Origin: Bdellovibrionales bacterium
GTDB taxonomy: Bacteria > Bdellovibrionota > UBA1018 > CAIMNF01
Reading direction: 5' to 3'
Length of the DNA stretch: 10,984 nt
Assembly (NCBI GenBank): GCA_947457605.1
Contig: CANGWP010000069.1
Coordinates: 1-10,984 of the forward strand
A program made the translations under genes and the position numbers. Under the pieces are notes generated by a model. That model worked only from the letters and a program-made list of their open reading frames with translations, did not search any database and was not told the DNA's origin. Positions 1 to 7,687 of the stretch are shown in pieces. Within the stretch, counting starts at the first letter, position 1, and every line of letters starts with the position of its first letter.

Positions 1-1
1 A

Positions 2-1348
2 TCTCTTGAGCTTCAACTTGACTCCAGGTTTTTCATCCGACTCTTTGAAGCCGCGCAAAACAAGTATTCGGGTAGCGCCCATACCCAGGCTTTTGTTTTT
101 CCCGAAAAGTTTGAGAACGAAGAAAAGGCGAGGGTTTTTCAAAGAGACCTTCGAAGCATACTTATCCGAAACAATGCGGAGAACCTACGCGAGGATTTTG
201 AACCCTATCTTTTGGACCACAAAGCCAAGGGAAACCGTCTCCGGCTGGGATTCGGACCATTCTCGTGGGTGCGAAGACACAATTTCCACAAGATCGAGAT
301 CACCCCACCGGTTGATCCTGAAAATCGCTATCAACCCGAGGCCCATAAACGAACAATCATCGAAGGGCAACTCACAAGGGTCCTCGGCACGGATCCTTGG
401 GGGTTTCTTGGTGCGGCAGCTCGGACAATCGAGCCGCTCTTGAACCTCGGCTCGAGCTTCAAAGGTGATGATCCCTCTTCAAACTTTCTTGGAAAGTCAC
501 GGACCTTTCTCGTAAACACTCAGCTGGAGACCACCCCTGGCAAAGATGCTTTGCATTTCATGAAAATTGAAAGAGCTTTCACGGGATGGTCCCTTAGAAA
601 ATCCCGTCTCCTCAGGCTGATTCGGAAACTCTCGGCGGAAGTGGCGGAGCATCAACCCGGGTCAGCACTCATCAATCCTGATGAATTCTCCCAGACCCGC
701 AAGGTTCAGGCCTATCGCCTTAGCTGGAATCTCTTGATCTACCCCAAGGGAATCGAACGCATGGTGGATCTTCTGAACGCTGAAAAGACGGGGACTCTTC
801 ATGCTCAACAATTGCTCATTCAACAGATCGGAGAAGAAACCTACCACAATTACTGTTCCTCCCACGGACTGGACCCCAAGGCAAGTCGCGGACCATACTC
901 AAGGCAGGATATCCCTCTTCAATACGGAACTGTGCTCGAATCCTCAAAAGGACAGATCACCTATCTTGGCTGCGTTACTCCGTTCATGCTCGAGATTTAC
1001 AATTTACGCTCCCGCTTTTCGGGCGGAAACTCATCCCTCTTTCGGAAGGCCAACCATGAAGATGAGGCGAGGACGAAAATCCGTCAACTGAACCTGATTG
1101 CATCCATGCTTTCACAGCACGGCGATGCGGGCGATCTGATCGGTCTGGTGGGAAAAGAAAACTCCTTCTTTCAGGCTCGAGTCAGTGGATATCGCACCAA
1201 AGACGAGAACGGGGATAGCGATTATTTCTCGAACACCATCGGCTTGATTGATCAGGAACTCCTCACCGGTCCACTTTCAGACGTTGCGGCAGGAAGCAAG
1301 ATTTCGAGCAATGAAATCGAGGCAAGGTATCTTTCCAATGGCTATTAA
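2..1348 (+). CDS. Uncharacterised protein, 5' end outside the window (at least 448 aa)
   Basis: One frame stays open from the left edge to a TAA at 1346-1348, so the true start lies upstream; in-frame start codons such as the TTG at 212 are probably internal. I do not recognise the family. The visible part is a mixed hydrophilic/amphipathic protein with no obvious transmembrane segment, no repeats, only two cysteines (in YHNYCSSHG and YLGCVTP) and no HExxH, Walker or other catalytic motif that I can name. A basic, leucine-rich helical stretch lies around 590-640 (SLRKSRLLRLIRKL). The last 11 bases overlap the start of the secreted S8 protease gene downstream, so the two are probably co-transcribed and may be translationally coupled. 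That suggests a shared envelope or extracellular job, but this is inference. It could be the C-terminal part of a large surface or secreted protein. Coding status is well supported by the long open frame and the overlap; the function is unknown. Confidence 0.75.
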   Translation, partial: SLELQLDSRFFIRLFEAAQNKYSGSAHTQAFVFPEKFENEEKARVFQRDLRSILIRNNAENLREDFEPYLLDHKAKGNRLRLGFGPFSWVRRHNFHKIEITPPVDPENRYQPEAHKRTIIEGQLTRVLGTDPWGFLGAAARTIEPLLNLGSSFKGDDPSSNFLGKSRTFLVNTQLETTPGKDALHFMKIERAFTGWSLRKSRLLRLIRKLSAEVAEHQPGSALINPDEFSQTRKVQAYRLSWNLLIYPKGIERMVDLLNAEKTGTLHAQQLLIQQIGEETYHNYCSSHGLDPKASRGPYSRQDIPLQYGTVLESSKGQITYLGCVTPFMLEIYNLRSRFSGGNSSLFRKANHEDEARTKIRQLNLIASMLSQHGDAGDLIGLVGKENSFFQARVSGYRTKDENGDSDYFSNTIGLIDQELLTGPLSDVAAGSKISSNEIEARYLSNGY

Positions 1349-4022
1349 AGTCATCTTACTTGTTCTCACGCTTTTCCCCCTTCCCTGTTTTTCCGGGAAT
1401 CTTTCGCGACTCTCCTGGGGAATGGAAAATACCGGTAAGTCCCAGCAATTCTTGATTGATCATTATACCTCGGGGGTCATCGAAGGAGTTGCCGGTGAAG
1501 ACATTCGTCCGTTGCAAAAGTACAATTCTCCTCGCAGTCCCGTGATGGTTGCAGTACTGGATACCGGAGTGGATGAAACCCATCCGTCCCTTGAAGGTGC
1601 CCTGGTAAAACCCGGCTTCAATGCAATTGACGGCTCTACCAATGTGCGGGATTCCCACGGGCATGGCACGCATATTTCAGGGATCATCGCAGGGCGCTCG
1701 GGAAAAAGCGGATTTCAAGGAGTGAGCCAAAGTGCGCTCATCCTCCCCATCCGTGTTATCCAAAGCGGACCAAACGCACCCATCAGGCCGCAGGATCTTT
1801 CCAGGAATGCGGGCACGGCCCTAACGGAAAACGTTGCCCGGGGAATGGTTCATGCAATTGAACGGGGAGCGAGGATCATTCATCTCTCCCTTGCATGGCC
1901 CGCAACCATCCGAAGCGCAAGTGTGGATCTCGCGATCGCCTTGGCAAAAAGCCGTGACGTCTTGATTGTCGCCTCCGCAGGGAATGACTCCACCGATGCG
2001 CTTGTGCAGCCCTGCATTTATTCCGAAGTCATTTGTGTGGGAGCACACGGTCCTGACGGCGCTTTCACACACTTTTCGAATTTCGGCCCGATGGTGGATC
2101 TGCTCGCCCCTGGGATCTCGATTTTAAGCACTTGGCCCACAACTAAAGCTCCCGTGACCTTTGCAGGGCAGATTGGATACGAATTCCGCAACGGCACCTC
2201 GATGTCTGCTCCCTTCGTTACCGGAGCACTGGCAGAGCTTCTGTCTCTTGGGCATTCCCCGCGGGAAGCGGCAAACCGGATTCTTCTCTCCACCCGCCCC
2301 ACTAGCCTGCAATCGCGATTCAGAGCGGATGTGGTGGGAGCCAACTCAAGAGCAGTCGACCCATTGGTTAAAACCAGCCGCTTTGGCAATCTGGACTTGG
2401 GGGCAGCAGTCCAAATCAAGGAATCTTCCTTCATCGTGCCGGATTCAAAAGCTCCGGTGACCATCGAGTGGAATGGAAGGAGCACAACAGCACAATTCAC
2501 CGTTGCCTTCATCAATCGCTGGAGAGATGCCAGGGATGTTTCCATCTTGGAAAATGGACGCATTCATAGGTTTGATTCCGTCCGATCAAATGAGCGCATA
2601 GAAATCAAGATCGAGCATCCAATTTCTGCAATGTCCGAATCCTCGACCAATATTCCAATCGAGGTTGGTGTCGCTCATGAGTCCTCCCGGACCTTTCAAA
2701 TCCCCTTGTCCATGGTTCGAGTTCTTCGAGAGGACACAATCCCAAGCGAAGCGACCACTCATGCATTCCCTGGTTTCATCCCCGGGAATTCGATGAGTAT
2801 TCGTTCCATGGTGCCCGTGTCGCCTCTGACTACTCAAAGCCATTTATTCTTAAAAGACTCTGATGCCGGTCTTTCGATTGTTAAACTGGAAGACAACCAG
2901 CCACTCATGCGGGTGCTTCTCGATGGCCTGATGGCAGATCAACTTCTAAATGCGTATGCGCTTCCGGATGGAACTTATCAGCTGATTTTCAATATTCAGA
3001 AGCCTTCGGAACTCAAACCCTCCTTTGCGATCATGGAACTTGATCCGAAGTTCCACCTTTACAGCCGCGTCGAGATGGGGACTGAGACAACCGTCCTCCC
3101 TGAGAATTTCAAATTCCTTCAACGAAACGGTCGGTTCATCCCCCACTTTGTTTCCATTGGATATACCCCTAAAATTGACCTCCCCCGTTTTGACCCTTGG
3201 AAGCCGAACCATAGAGATGAAAAAAAACTTCGCGTCTACTATCTGGATCAAACAGGCCTCAGAAATATTCCTCTCCCGGACAAGCTCACTCCACTCTTCC
3301 TACTCCCGGAAAATTGGATTCTTGCAACTTCTGGCAACGGGTATCAACAGAGCTATTCTTTGCACAAAATCAACGATGGACACATCATTGAGAGCAAGGA
3401 CCTCGAGCTTCCTTCGTATCGAATGCTGACGGGCCTCTACGAAACCAGACCGCCCGTGGCCCTGAACATAGAGGAATCTGTGGAAACCTTTGTCGCCGGC
3501 AGATCCTCGCCCGGAAGCCTTCGAATATCGAACTTGAACCCGGGACCAGAGAGCGTGGACACCCGCCTGGAACGCCCGTCCCTGCTCGACTCCCTCATGT
3601 CAGTGATCGGTGTTTACAGGGAACTGGGAAAAACATCCTACTTTGCTGAGTCCCATTACGATCTGATTTTTTACCCTGGAGATCAAACCAAGCCCCTGGC
3701 AACCACATTGCGCCGGTACAGCTACATTCCATCCATGATCTTCGCCAAAAGTATTTTTCCTACTGCCGTTCATACGAAGAGCGGGACTGCGCTCCCCGGA
3801 GTGTATCTACCGGCAAGCGTGACCAATGATTCCATTTCCGAAGTATGGGTTGCAGACCGGGCACACAAGAAAATCTCTCACCCCCTGGGACTACGGATAA
3901 AGGCCTCCGGGACTTGCACAGCATCGGGAAACCTTGTTCCGGGAAGGAACAGAGTGCCTCCTAAAATGATTTTCTGGTGTGGAAACACAAGGGTTGATCT
4001 ACCGATCACCATTCCCGAGTGA
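1338..4022 (+). CDS. Secreted S8 (subtilisin-like) serine protease with long unassigned C-terminal region
   Basis: A serine endopeptidase of the subtilase family, probably exported. I chose the ATG at 1338 (894 aa) over the longer frame from 1248. It gives a signal peptide: a Lys near the start, a hydrophobic core at residues 5-16, and a likely signal peptidase I cut after CFS (residue 19). An AAGG lies 10 bases upstream. The full triad is present: Asp75 in VAVLDTGVD, His109 in DSHGHGTHISG and Ser288 in NGTSMSAPFVTG. The oxyanion Asn216 is in VASAGN, so the enzyme should be active. The catalytic domain covers about residues 65-325. There is no clear I9-type propeptide; only about 45 residues separate the signal peptide from the catalytic core. 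Residues about 360-894 match no domain I recognise and look beta-rich; Cys860 and Cys881 could form a disulphide. The 5' end overlaps the upstream gene by 11 bases. The 3' end overlaps the convergent hutH by 17 bases. Family assignment is secure; the substrate and the C-terminal role are unknown. Confidence 0.93.
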   Translation: MAIKVILLVLTLFPLPCFSGNLSRLSWGMENTGKSQQFLIDHYTSGVIEGVAGEDIRPLQKYNSPRSPVMVAVLDTGVDETHPSLEGALVKPGFNAIDGSTNVRDSHGHGTHISGIIAGRSGKSGFQGVSQSALILPIRVIQSGPNAPIRPQDLSRNAGTALTENVARGMVHAIERGARIIHLSLAWPATIRSASVDLAIALAKSRDVLIVASAGNDSTDALVQPCIYSEVICVGAHGPDGAFTHFSNFGPMVDLLAPGISILSTWPTTKAPVTFAGQIGYEFRNGTSMSAPFVTGALAELLSLGHSPREAANRILLSTRPTSLQSRFRADVVGANSRAVDPLVKTSRFGNLDLGAAVQIKESSFIVPDSKAPVTIEWNGRSTTAQFTVAFINRWRDARDVSILENGRIHRFDSVRSNERIEIKIEHPISAMSESSTNIPIEVGVAHESSRTFQIPLSMVRVLREDTIPSEATTHAFPGFIPGNSMSIRSMVPVSPLTTQSHLFLKDSDAGLSIVKLEDNQPLMRVLLDGLMADQLLNAYALPDGTYQLIFNIQKPSELKPSFAIMELDPKFHLYSRVEMGTETTVLPENFKFLQRNGRFIPHFVSIGYTPKIDLPRFDPWKPNHRDEKKLRVYYLDQTGLRNIPLPDKLTPLFLLPENWILATSGNGYQQSYSLHKINDGHIIESKDLELPSYRMLTGLYETRPPVALNIEESVETFVAGRSSPGSLRISNLNPGPESVDTRLERPSLLDSLMSVIGVYRELGKTSYFAESHYDLIFYPGDQTKPLATTLRRYSYIPSMIFAKSIFPTAVHTKSGTALPGVYLPASVTNDSISEVWVADRAHKKISHPLGLRIKASGTCTASGNLVPGRNRVPPKMIFWCGNTRVDLPITIPE

Positions 4023-5502
4023 GTATTTCAATCTTCGCTATTGCCTCGTAGAAAGGCGCGTCTTCCTCAAAGAACGGCACTTCTGAGCGGACTCTTGCCT
4101 TGATTTTCTCAAGTCGCGGAGTTGTTTTCAAAGGAGCCAGCAAATCGAGTCCCTGGGCGCCGGCCATGACTTCCATCGCCAGAACACGTCGAACATTTTC
4201 AATGACACGCAAACACTTTCTCGCGGCCCACGCACCCATACTGACATGATCTTCTTTGTCTGCGGAAGTTGGAATGGTGTCCACCGAAGCCGGGTGACAA
4301 AGAGTCTTGTTCTCACTGACAATGCTTGCAGCTGCCACCTGAACAATCATGAAACCACTGTTGATTCCGGACTTCTTTATGAGAAACGCGGGCAAATCAG
4401 AAATTGCCGGATTGATGAGCTTCTCGATTCTTTGCTCCGAAATGGACCCAATCTCCGCCATCGCGATCGAGAGATAGTCCATGGCCAGAGCAAGGTACTG
4501 ACCATGAAAATTTCCCCCGCTCAGAATCTGGTTTTCATCAACGAATACGAGGGGATTGTCTGTAACCGAATTGATCTCACGCTCCACGATCTCCCGAACA
4601 AACTGCAAGGTATCGAGAGTTGCACCATGAACCTGCGGGATGCACCTGAGCGAATACGGATCCTGTACTTTTCCGCATCCCTCATGACTCTTTGCAATCT
4701 GGCTCTTTCCAGGATGAGCCAGGAGCTCTCGAAACATGCGAGCCACCTCGATCTGGCCTGGATGAGGACGTACTGCATGGATCTTCTCATCAAAAGCCGT
4801 AGTGGTGCCGCGGAGTGCCTCAAGCGTCATTGCTCCGGCATGAAGTGCGACTCTAAGCAGCTGCTCGGAATCGTTCACCGCAAACACAGCAAGGGCCGCC
4901 ATGAACTGAGTTCCATTGATCAGCGCAAGCCCCTCTTTTGGGCCCAATATTACAGGCTTGAGTCTTCGGATCTTCAACGCCTGCGAGCCACTCATCCATT
5001 CCCCATCAACAAGAGCCTTGCCTTCTCCGATCAAGACAAGCGCCAAATGCGCAAGGGGGGAAAGATCTCCACTGGCGCCGACACTGCCTTGCTCAGGGAT
5101 AAAAGGAACAATGTTGTGATTCAAAAGATCCAGCAGACCGCTCACCACCTGCAAACTCACTCCCGAGTTTCCCTGAGTGAGGGTTGCAGCACGCAATAGA
5201 ATCATCGCCCGCACCTGCTCCCGACTTAAAGGAACGCCGGTTCCCACCGCATGCGAGCGAAGAAGGTTCACCTGTAGTCTTGCAAGATCCTTTTCCTCAA
5301 TCCTTACATTCGAGAGAAGTCCGAAGCCGGTATTCACGCCATAGATCGTTTCGCCTGAGCTCGCCTTTTTCAAAAGGTATCGATTTGATTTCTCGATCCT
5401 TTTGATCGCGGCATGAGAAAGGCTAACTTGCACACCCCCCCTCGCAACTTTCACCACATCTTCAATGGCGAGCTTTTTCTTCCCCAGCTCGAATGTCTTC
5501 AT
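4006..5502 (-). CDS. hutH: Histidine ammonia-lyase
   Basis: Converts L-histidine to trans-urocanate and ammonia, the first step of histidine degradation, in the cytoplasm. The 498-aa protein is close to the usual 500-510. The MIO prosthetic group would form from Ala143-Ser144-Gly145 in GSVGASGDLSPLAHLA. Other active-site signatures are Tyr54 (YGVNTGFG), His84 (RSHAVGTG), Asn196 (INGTQ), the QDPYSLRC stretch and SADKEDHVSMG. The His after RS and the Glu in KEDH favour histidine over tyrosine or phenylalanine as substrate, from family knowledge. I chose the ATG at 5502-5500, not the frame's upstream start at 5529, because this ATG overlaps the rpe TGA as ATGA, and because the protein then begins MKTFEL. 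It is the last gene of the lptG-def-fmt-rpe-hutH run. No hutU, hutI or hutG lies nearby, so the rest of the pathway must be elsewhere or absent. The 3' end overlaps the convergent S8 protease gene by 17 bases. Confidence 0.96.
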   Translation of the reverse strand: MKTFELGKKKLAIEDVVKVARGGVQVSLSHAAIKRIEKSNRYLLKKASSGETIYGVNTGFGLLSNVRIEEKDLARLQVNLLRSHAVGTGVPLSREQVRAMILLRAATLTQGNSGVSLQVVSGLLDLLNHNIVPFIPEQGSVGASGDLSPLAHLALVLIGEGKALVDGEWMSGSQALKIRRLKPVILGPKEGLALINGTQFMAALAVFAVNDSEQLLRVALHAGAMTLEALRGTTTAFDEKIHAVRPHPGQIEVARMFRELLAHPGKSQIAKSHEGCGKVQDPYSLRCIPQVHGATLDTLQFVREIVEREINSVTDNPLVFVDENQILSGGNFHGQYLALAMDYLSIAMAEIGSISEQRIEKLINPAISDLPAFLIKKSGINSGFMIVQVAAASIVSENKTLCHPASVDTIPTSADKEDHVSMGAWAARKCLRVIENVRRVLAMEVMAGAQGLDLLAPLKTTPRLEKIKARVRSEVPFFEEDAPFYEAIAKIEILTREW

Positions 5503-6149
5503 CGAATCACCGCTTCCAATTCTTCCCATGCCTTTTTCCGGTCCTTGGCTCCGAAGATTGAGGATCCTGCCACAAAAACCTCAACCCCTGCCGCGCGACA
5601 TGCTTTGGCCGTTACCGGATTGATGCCTCCATCAATTTCAATCAGGAAAGAGTGCCCTTTGGTACGCTTCATCTCCGCAAGCCACTTCACTTTCTCAAGA
5701 GACTCTTGCATGAATCCCTGCCCCCCGAATCCGGGCTCCACACTCATCACCAGAACAAGATCAAGGTCTCCGAGAAATGGCTCAAGGGATCGCACCGGCG
5801 TTGCCGGCTTGATTGAAACCCCGGCTTTCTTTCCGGACTCTCGGATCATTTGAAGATGCCCGGTAACGTTTTCAACCGCCTCGAGGTGAAATGTGATTAC
5901 ATCTGCTCCGGCCCGAAGAAACCAAGGAATCATCTTGGCCGGTTCATTCACCATCAAATGACAATCAAGGATACTTTTGGTTTTCGGTCGAATCGAGCTG
6001 ACCACAACCGGTCCAATTGTCATATTTGGAACAAAGTGTCCATCCATGACATCCACGTGAAGCCAATGGGCACCGAACGACTCGACTTCCTCAATCTCGC
6101 TCTGAAGCTTTGAAAAATCGGCGGACAAAATGGATGGTGCAATGATCAT
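5499..6149 (-). CDS. rpe: Ribulose-phosphate 3-epimerase
   Basis: Interconverts D-ribulose 5-phosphate and D-xylulose 5-phosphate in the pentose phosphate pathway; cytoplasmic TIM barrel. At 216 aa it is full length for the family. Signatures in order are IAPSILSADF at the N-terminus, LHVDVMDGHFVPN (residues 30-42), DCHLMV (62-67), MSVEPGFGGQ (135-144), EIDGGI (171-176) and VAGSSIF (193-199). The expected metal ligands are present as His31, Asp33, His64 and Asp173, and Asp36 belongs to the same conserved loop. The ATG at 6149-6147 overlaps the fmt TGA as ATGA and is preceded by a strong Shine-Dalgarno sequence, GAGGGAG, at 6163-6157 with a 7-base spacer. Its own TGA overlaps the hutH ATG in the same way. 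Translation is therefore probably coupled on both sides. Confidence 0.97.
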   Translation of the reverse strand: MIIAPSILSADFSKLQSEIEEVESFGAHWLHVDVMDGHFVPNMTIGPVVVSSIRPKTKSILDCHLMVNEPAKMIPWFLRAGADVITFHLEAVENVTGHLQMIRESGKKAGVSIKPATPVRSLEPFLGDLDLVLVMSVEPGFGGQGFMQESLEKVKWLAEMKRTKGHSFLIEIDGGINPVTAKACRAAGVEVFVAGSSIFGAKDRKKAWEELEAVIR

Positions 6150-7102
6150 GGAACAACTCCCTCTTTGAGCTGAAGTGGCAACTCAATGCCCCTCCCCTGA
6201 AGCCCATTCAAAAAATCCTGTCCGCTCACCGGTTTTTTTCCCTCTTCCTGCACTTCAAGAACCTGATAGGATCCGTGTCCGCACTGAAGAAACAACTCCC
6301 CTCCGAAAGTATGAAGGGTTCCGGCAGGGCCGGGTCGGCCGGGAGTAAAGCTGACAAGACGCCCTTTTTTGATTTTGATTTTCAAGCCGGAACTGGTTTC
6401 AATTCGTGTTCCAGGCCACGGGTTCAGGGCACGAACCGCAAGATCCACTTCGCGGGCGCTCTTTCGCCAATCTATCAGCTCCATTTCCTTCTGAAGCTTG
6501 TGCGCATAAGTCACTTTTTCCTCGTCCTGAGGAACTGCCCGCAAGGCACCCTCCATGACTCCCTTCAGGGTTGGAACAATGAGTTTTGCTCCGATTTCGC
6601 TCAAACGATCGTGTAGGGTTTCGGCGGTGTCTTCCGGAAGAATCGCTGTACGCTCCTGAAGAAGCATGTCGCCTGCATCCAGTTTTGGAACAATCCTCAT
6701 AGTCGTGATTCCGGTCTCGGAATCCCCTGAAAGCAGAGCCCACTGGATGGGCGCTGCCCCCCTCCACCTGGGAAGAAGAGAGGAGTGGATATTGATCGTG
6801 CCGTATCGGGGTGCCTCGATCACGGGAAGTTTCAAAATCTGCCCATACGCGACCACAACAATGAAGTCGGGCTCCAGAGCTCGAATCCGTTCGATTTCCT
6901 CCGGAACAGAAACCTTCTCCGGGGTGAAGACCGGAATTCCGGCTTGAAGAGCAACATCTTTCACCGGGGATGCCCGCATCTTCATTCCTCTTCCCACCGG
7001 ACGATCGGGCTGGGAATAAACCGCTACCACTTCTGCTGCGCTCAGGAGCGCCTTCAGTGCGGGCACTGCAAATTCAGGAGTTCCCATGAAAACAACTCTC
7101 AT
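6146..7102 (-). CDS. fmt: Methionyl-tRNA formyltransferase
   Basis: Formylates the amino group of initiator Met-tRNA using 10-formyltetrahydrofolate, allowing normal bacterial translation initiation. The 318-aa length is typical. The N-terminal Rossmann-like catalytic domain starts MRVVFMGTPEFAVPAL. The catalytic residues expected from the E. coli enzyme are visible with the same spacing: Asn104 and His106 in INIHSSLLPRWRGAAP, and Asp142 in PKLDAGD. A C-terminal OB-type domain follows from about residue 205, beginning near VRALNPWPGTR. The ATG at 7102-7100 overlaps the def TGA as ATGA, with a good Shine-Dalgarno, GGAAGAGGG, at 7114-7106. Def, next upstream in the operon, removes the formyl group that Fmt adds, so pairing the two is functionally natural and common. 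The gene end overlaps rpe by 4 bases. Confidence 0.97.
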   Translation of the reverse strand: MRVVFMGTPEFAVPALKALLSAAEVVAVYSQPDRPVGRGMKMRASPVKDVALQAGIPVFTPEKVSVPEEIERIRALEPDFIVVVAYGQILKLPVIEAPRYGTINIHSSLLPRWRGAAPIQWALLSGDSETGITTMRIVPKLDAGDMLLQERTAILPEDTAETLHDRLSEIGAKLIVPTLKGVMEGALRAVPQDEEKVTYAHKLQKEMELIDWRKSAREVDLAVRALNPWPGTRIETSSGLKIKIKKGRLVSFTPGRPGPAGTLHTFGGELFLQCGHGSYQVLEVQEEGKKPVSGQDFLNGLQGRGIELPLQLKEGVVP

Positions 7103-7683
7103 GATCCCTCTTCCAGTTTCCGCGCCTTGATCAGTTTCTTTTTTGCGAATTCCTTTTTCAACTGACTCAACCGATCAATGAACAAGGTTCCCTCGAGATG
7201 ATCCATCTCATGCTGCAGACAAACCGCAAGCAAACCCTCCGCATCCAATGTTTTTGTAAGCCCATCGATATTCTGATAGCGGACCTTGATGATTTCAGAT
7301 CTTTGCACCTCGGCAGTATAATCCGGCACCGACAAACAAGCCTCCTTCATGGAGGATTTCCCCTCACGAAAGACAATCTCTGGATTGATCAAGATCAGGG
7401 GGTTTTTGCCGGAGATGATCTGGCCGTTTACCACTTCCCCCGCGGGTACCGGATCTCCGGGCTTAAGATCTTCGGGATCGGTAACTTCATACTCGGTGTC
7501 CACCACAATGATCCGCTCGAGAATTCCTACCTGGTTGGCAGCAAGTCCAATTCCCGGAGCGTCGTACATGGTTTCGAGCATGTTGTCGGCGAGCTTGAAA
7601 TAGTCCTTCCCGACCCTCTCGATGGGGATGGCCTTCTTTGCCAAAACAGCATCTGGAAATGTGTAAATTTTGAGTTTTGCCAT
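7099..7683 (-). CDS. def: Peptide deformylase
   Basis: Metallo-hydrolase that removes the N-formyl group from nascent proteins as they leave the ribosome. All three family motifs are present: GIGLAANQ (residues 44-51), EACLSVP (114-120, metal ligand Cys116) and QHEMDH (157-162, ligands His158 and His162, catalytic Glu159). Motif II carries Ala115 where EGCLS is usual, a mild change that should not remove activity. At 194 aa it is longer than the roughly 170-aa E. coli type. The extra length is an acidic, Pro/Gly-rich insert at about residues 63-95, between motifs I and II, plus a Lys-rich C-terminal helix (about 174-190). The start ATG at 7683-7681 lies 4 bases after the lptG stop. No strong Shine-Dalgarno is visible there, so it may rely on coupling to lptG translation. 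Its TGA overlaps the fmt ATG. Confidence 0.96.
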   Translation of the reverse strand: MAKLKIYTFPDAVLAKKAIPIERVGKDYFKLADNMLETMYDAPGIGLAANQVGILERIIVVDTEYEVTDPEDLKPGDPVPAGEVVNGQIISGKNPLILINPEIVFREGKSSMKEACLSVPDYTAEVQRSEIIKVRYQNIDGLTKTLDAEGLLAVCLQHEMDHLEGTLFIDRLSQLKKEFAKKKLIKARKLEEGS

Positions 7684-7687
7684 GAAA

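Noticed and set aside
6..443. 145-codon open frame in another frame at the left edge
   Set aside because: The frame open from position 2 runs 448 codons and overlaps the next gene in an operon-like way; this shorter one has low-complexity Arg/Ser-rich content.
1248..1337. 30-residue N-terminal extension of the S8 protease
   Set aside because: It would bury the signal peptide behind a charged, Arg-rich segment and lengthen the overlap to about 100 bases. The ATG at 1338 is better.
1338..1400. Lipoprotein signal in the S8 protease (FPLPC)
   Set aside because: Pro directly before Cys does not fit a lipobox, which needs Gly, Ala or Ser there. Cleavage after CFS by signal peptidase I is more likely.
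3935..3951. Hairpin TGTTCC / GGAACA with 5-base loop near the end of the S8 gene
   Set aside because: No T-run follows and it lies about 70 bases inside the coding sequence, so it is not a convincing terminator.
4246..5199. 317-codon open frame on the plus strand, opposite hutH
   Set aside because: It lies entirely antisense to a hutH gene with all family motifs, and its translation has no recognisable domain. It is a codon-structure shadow.
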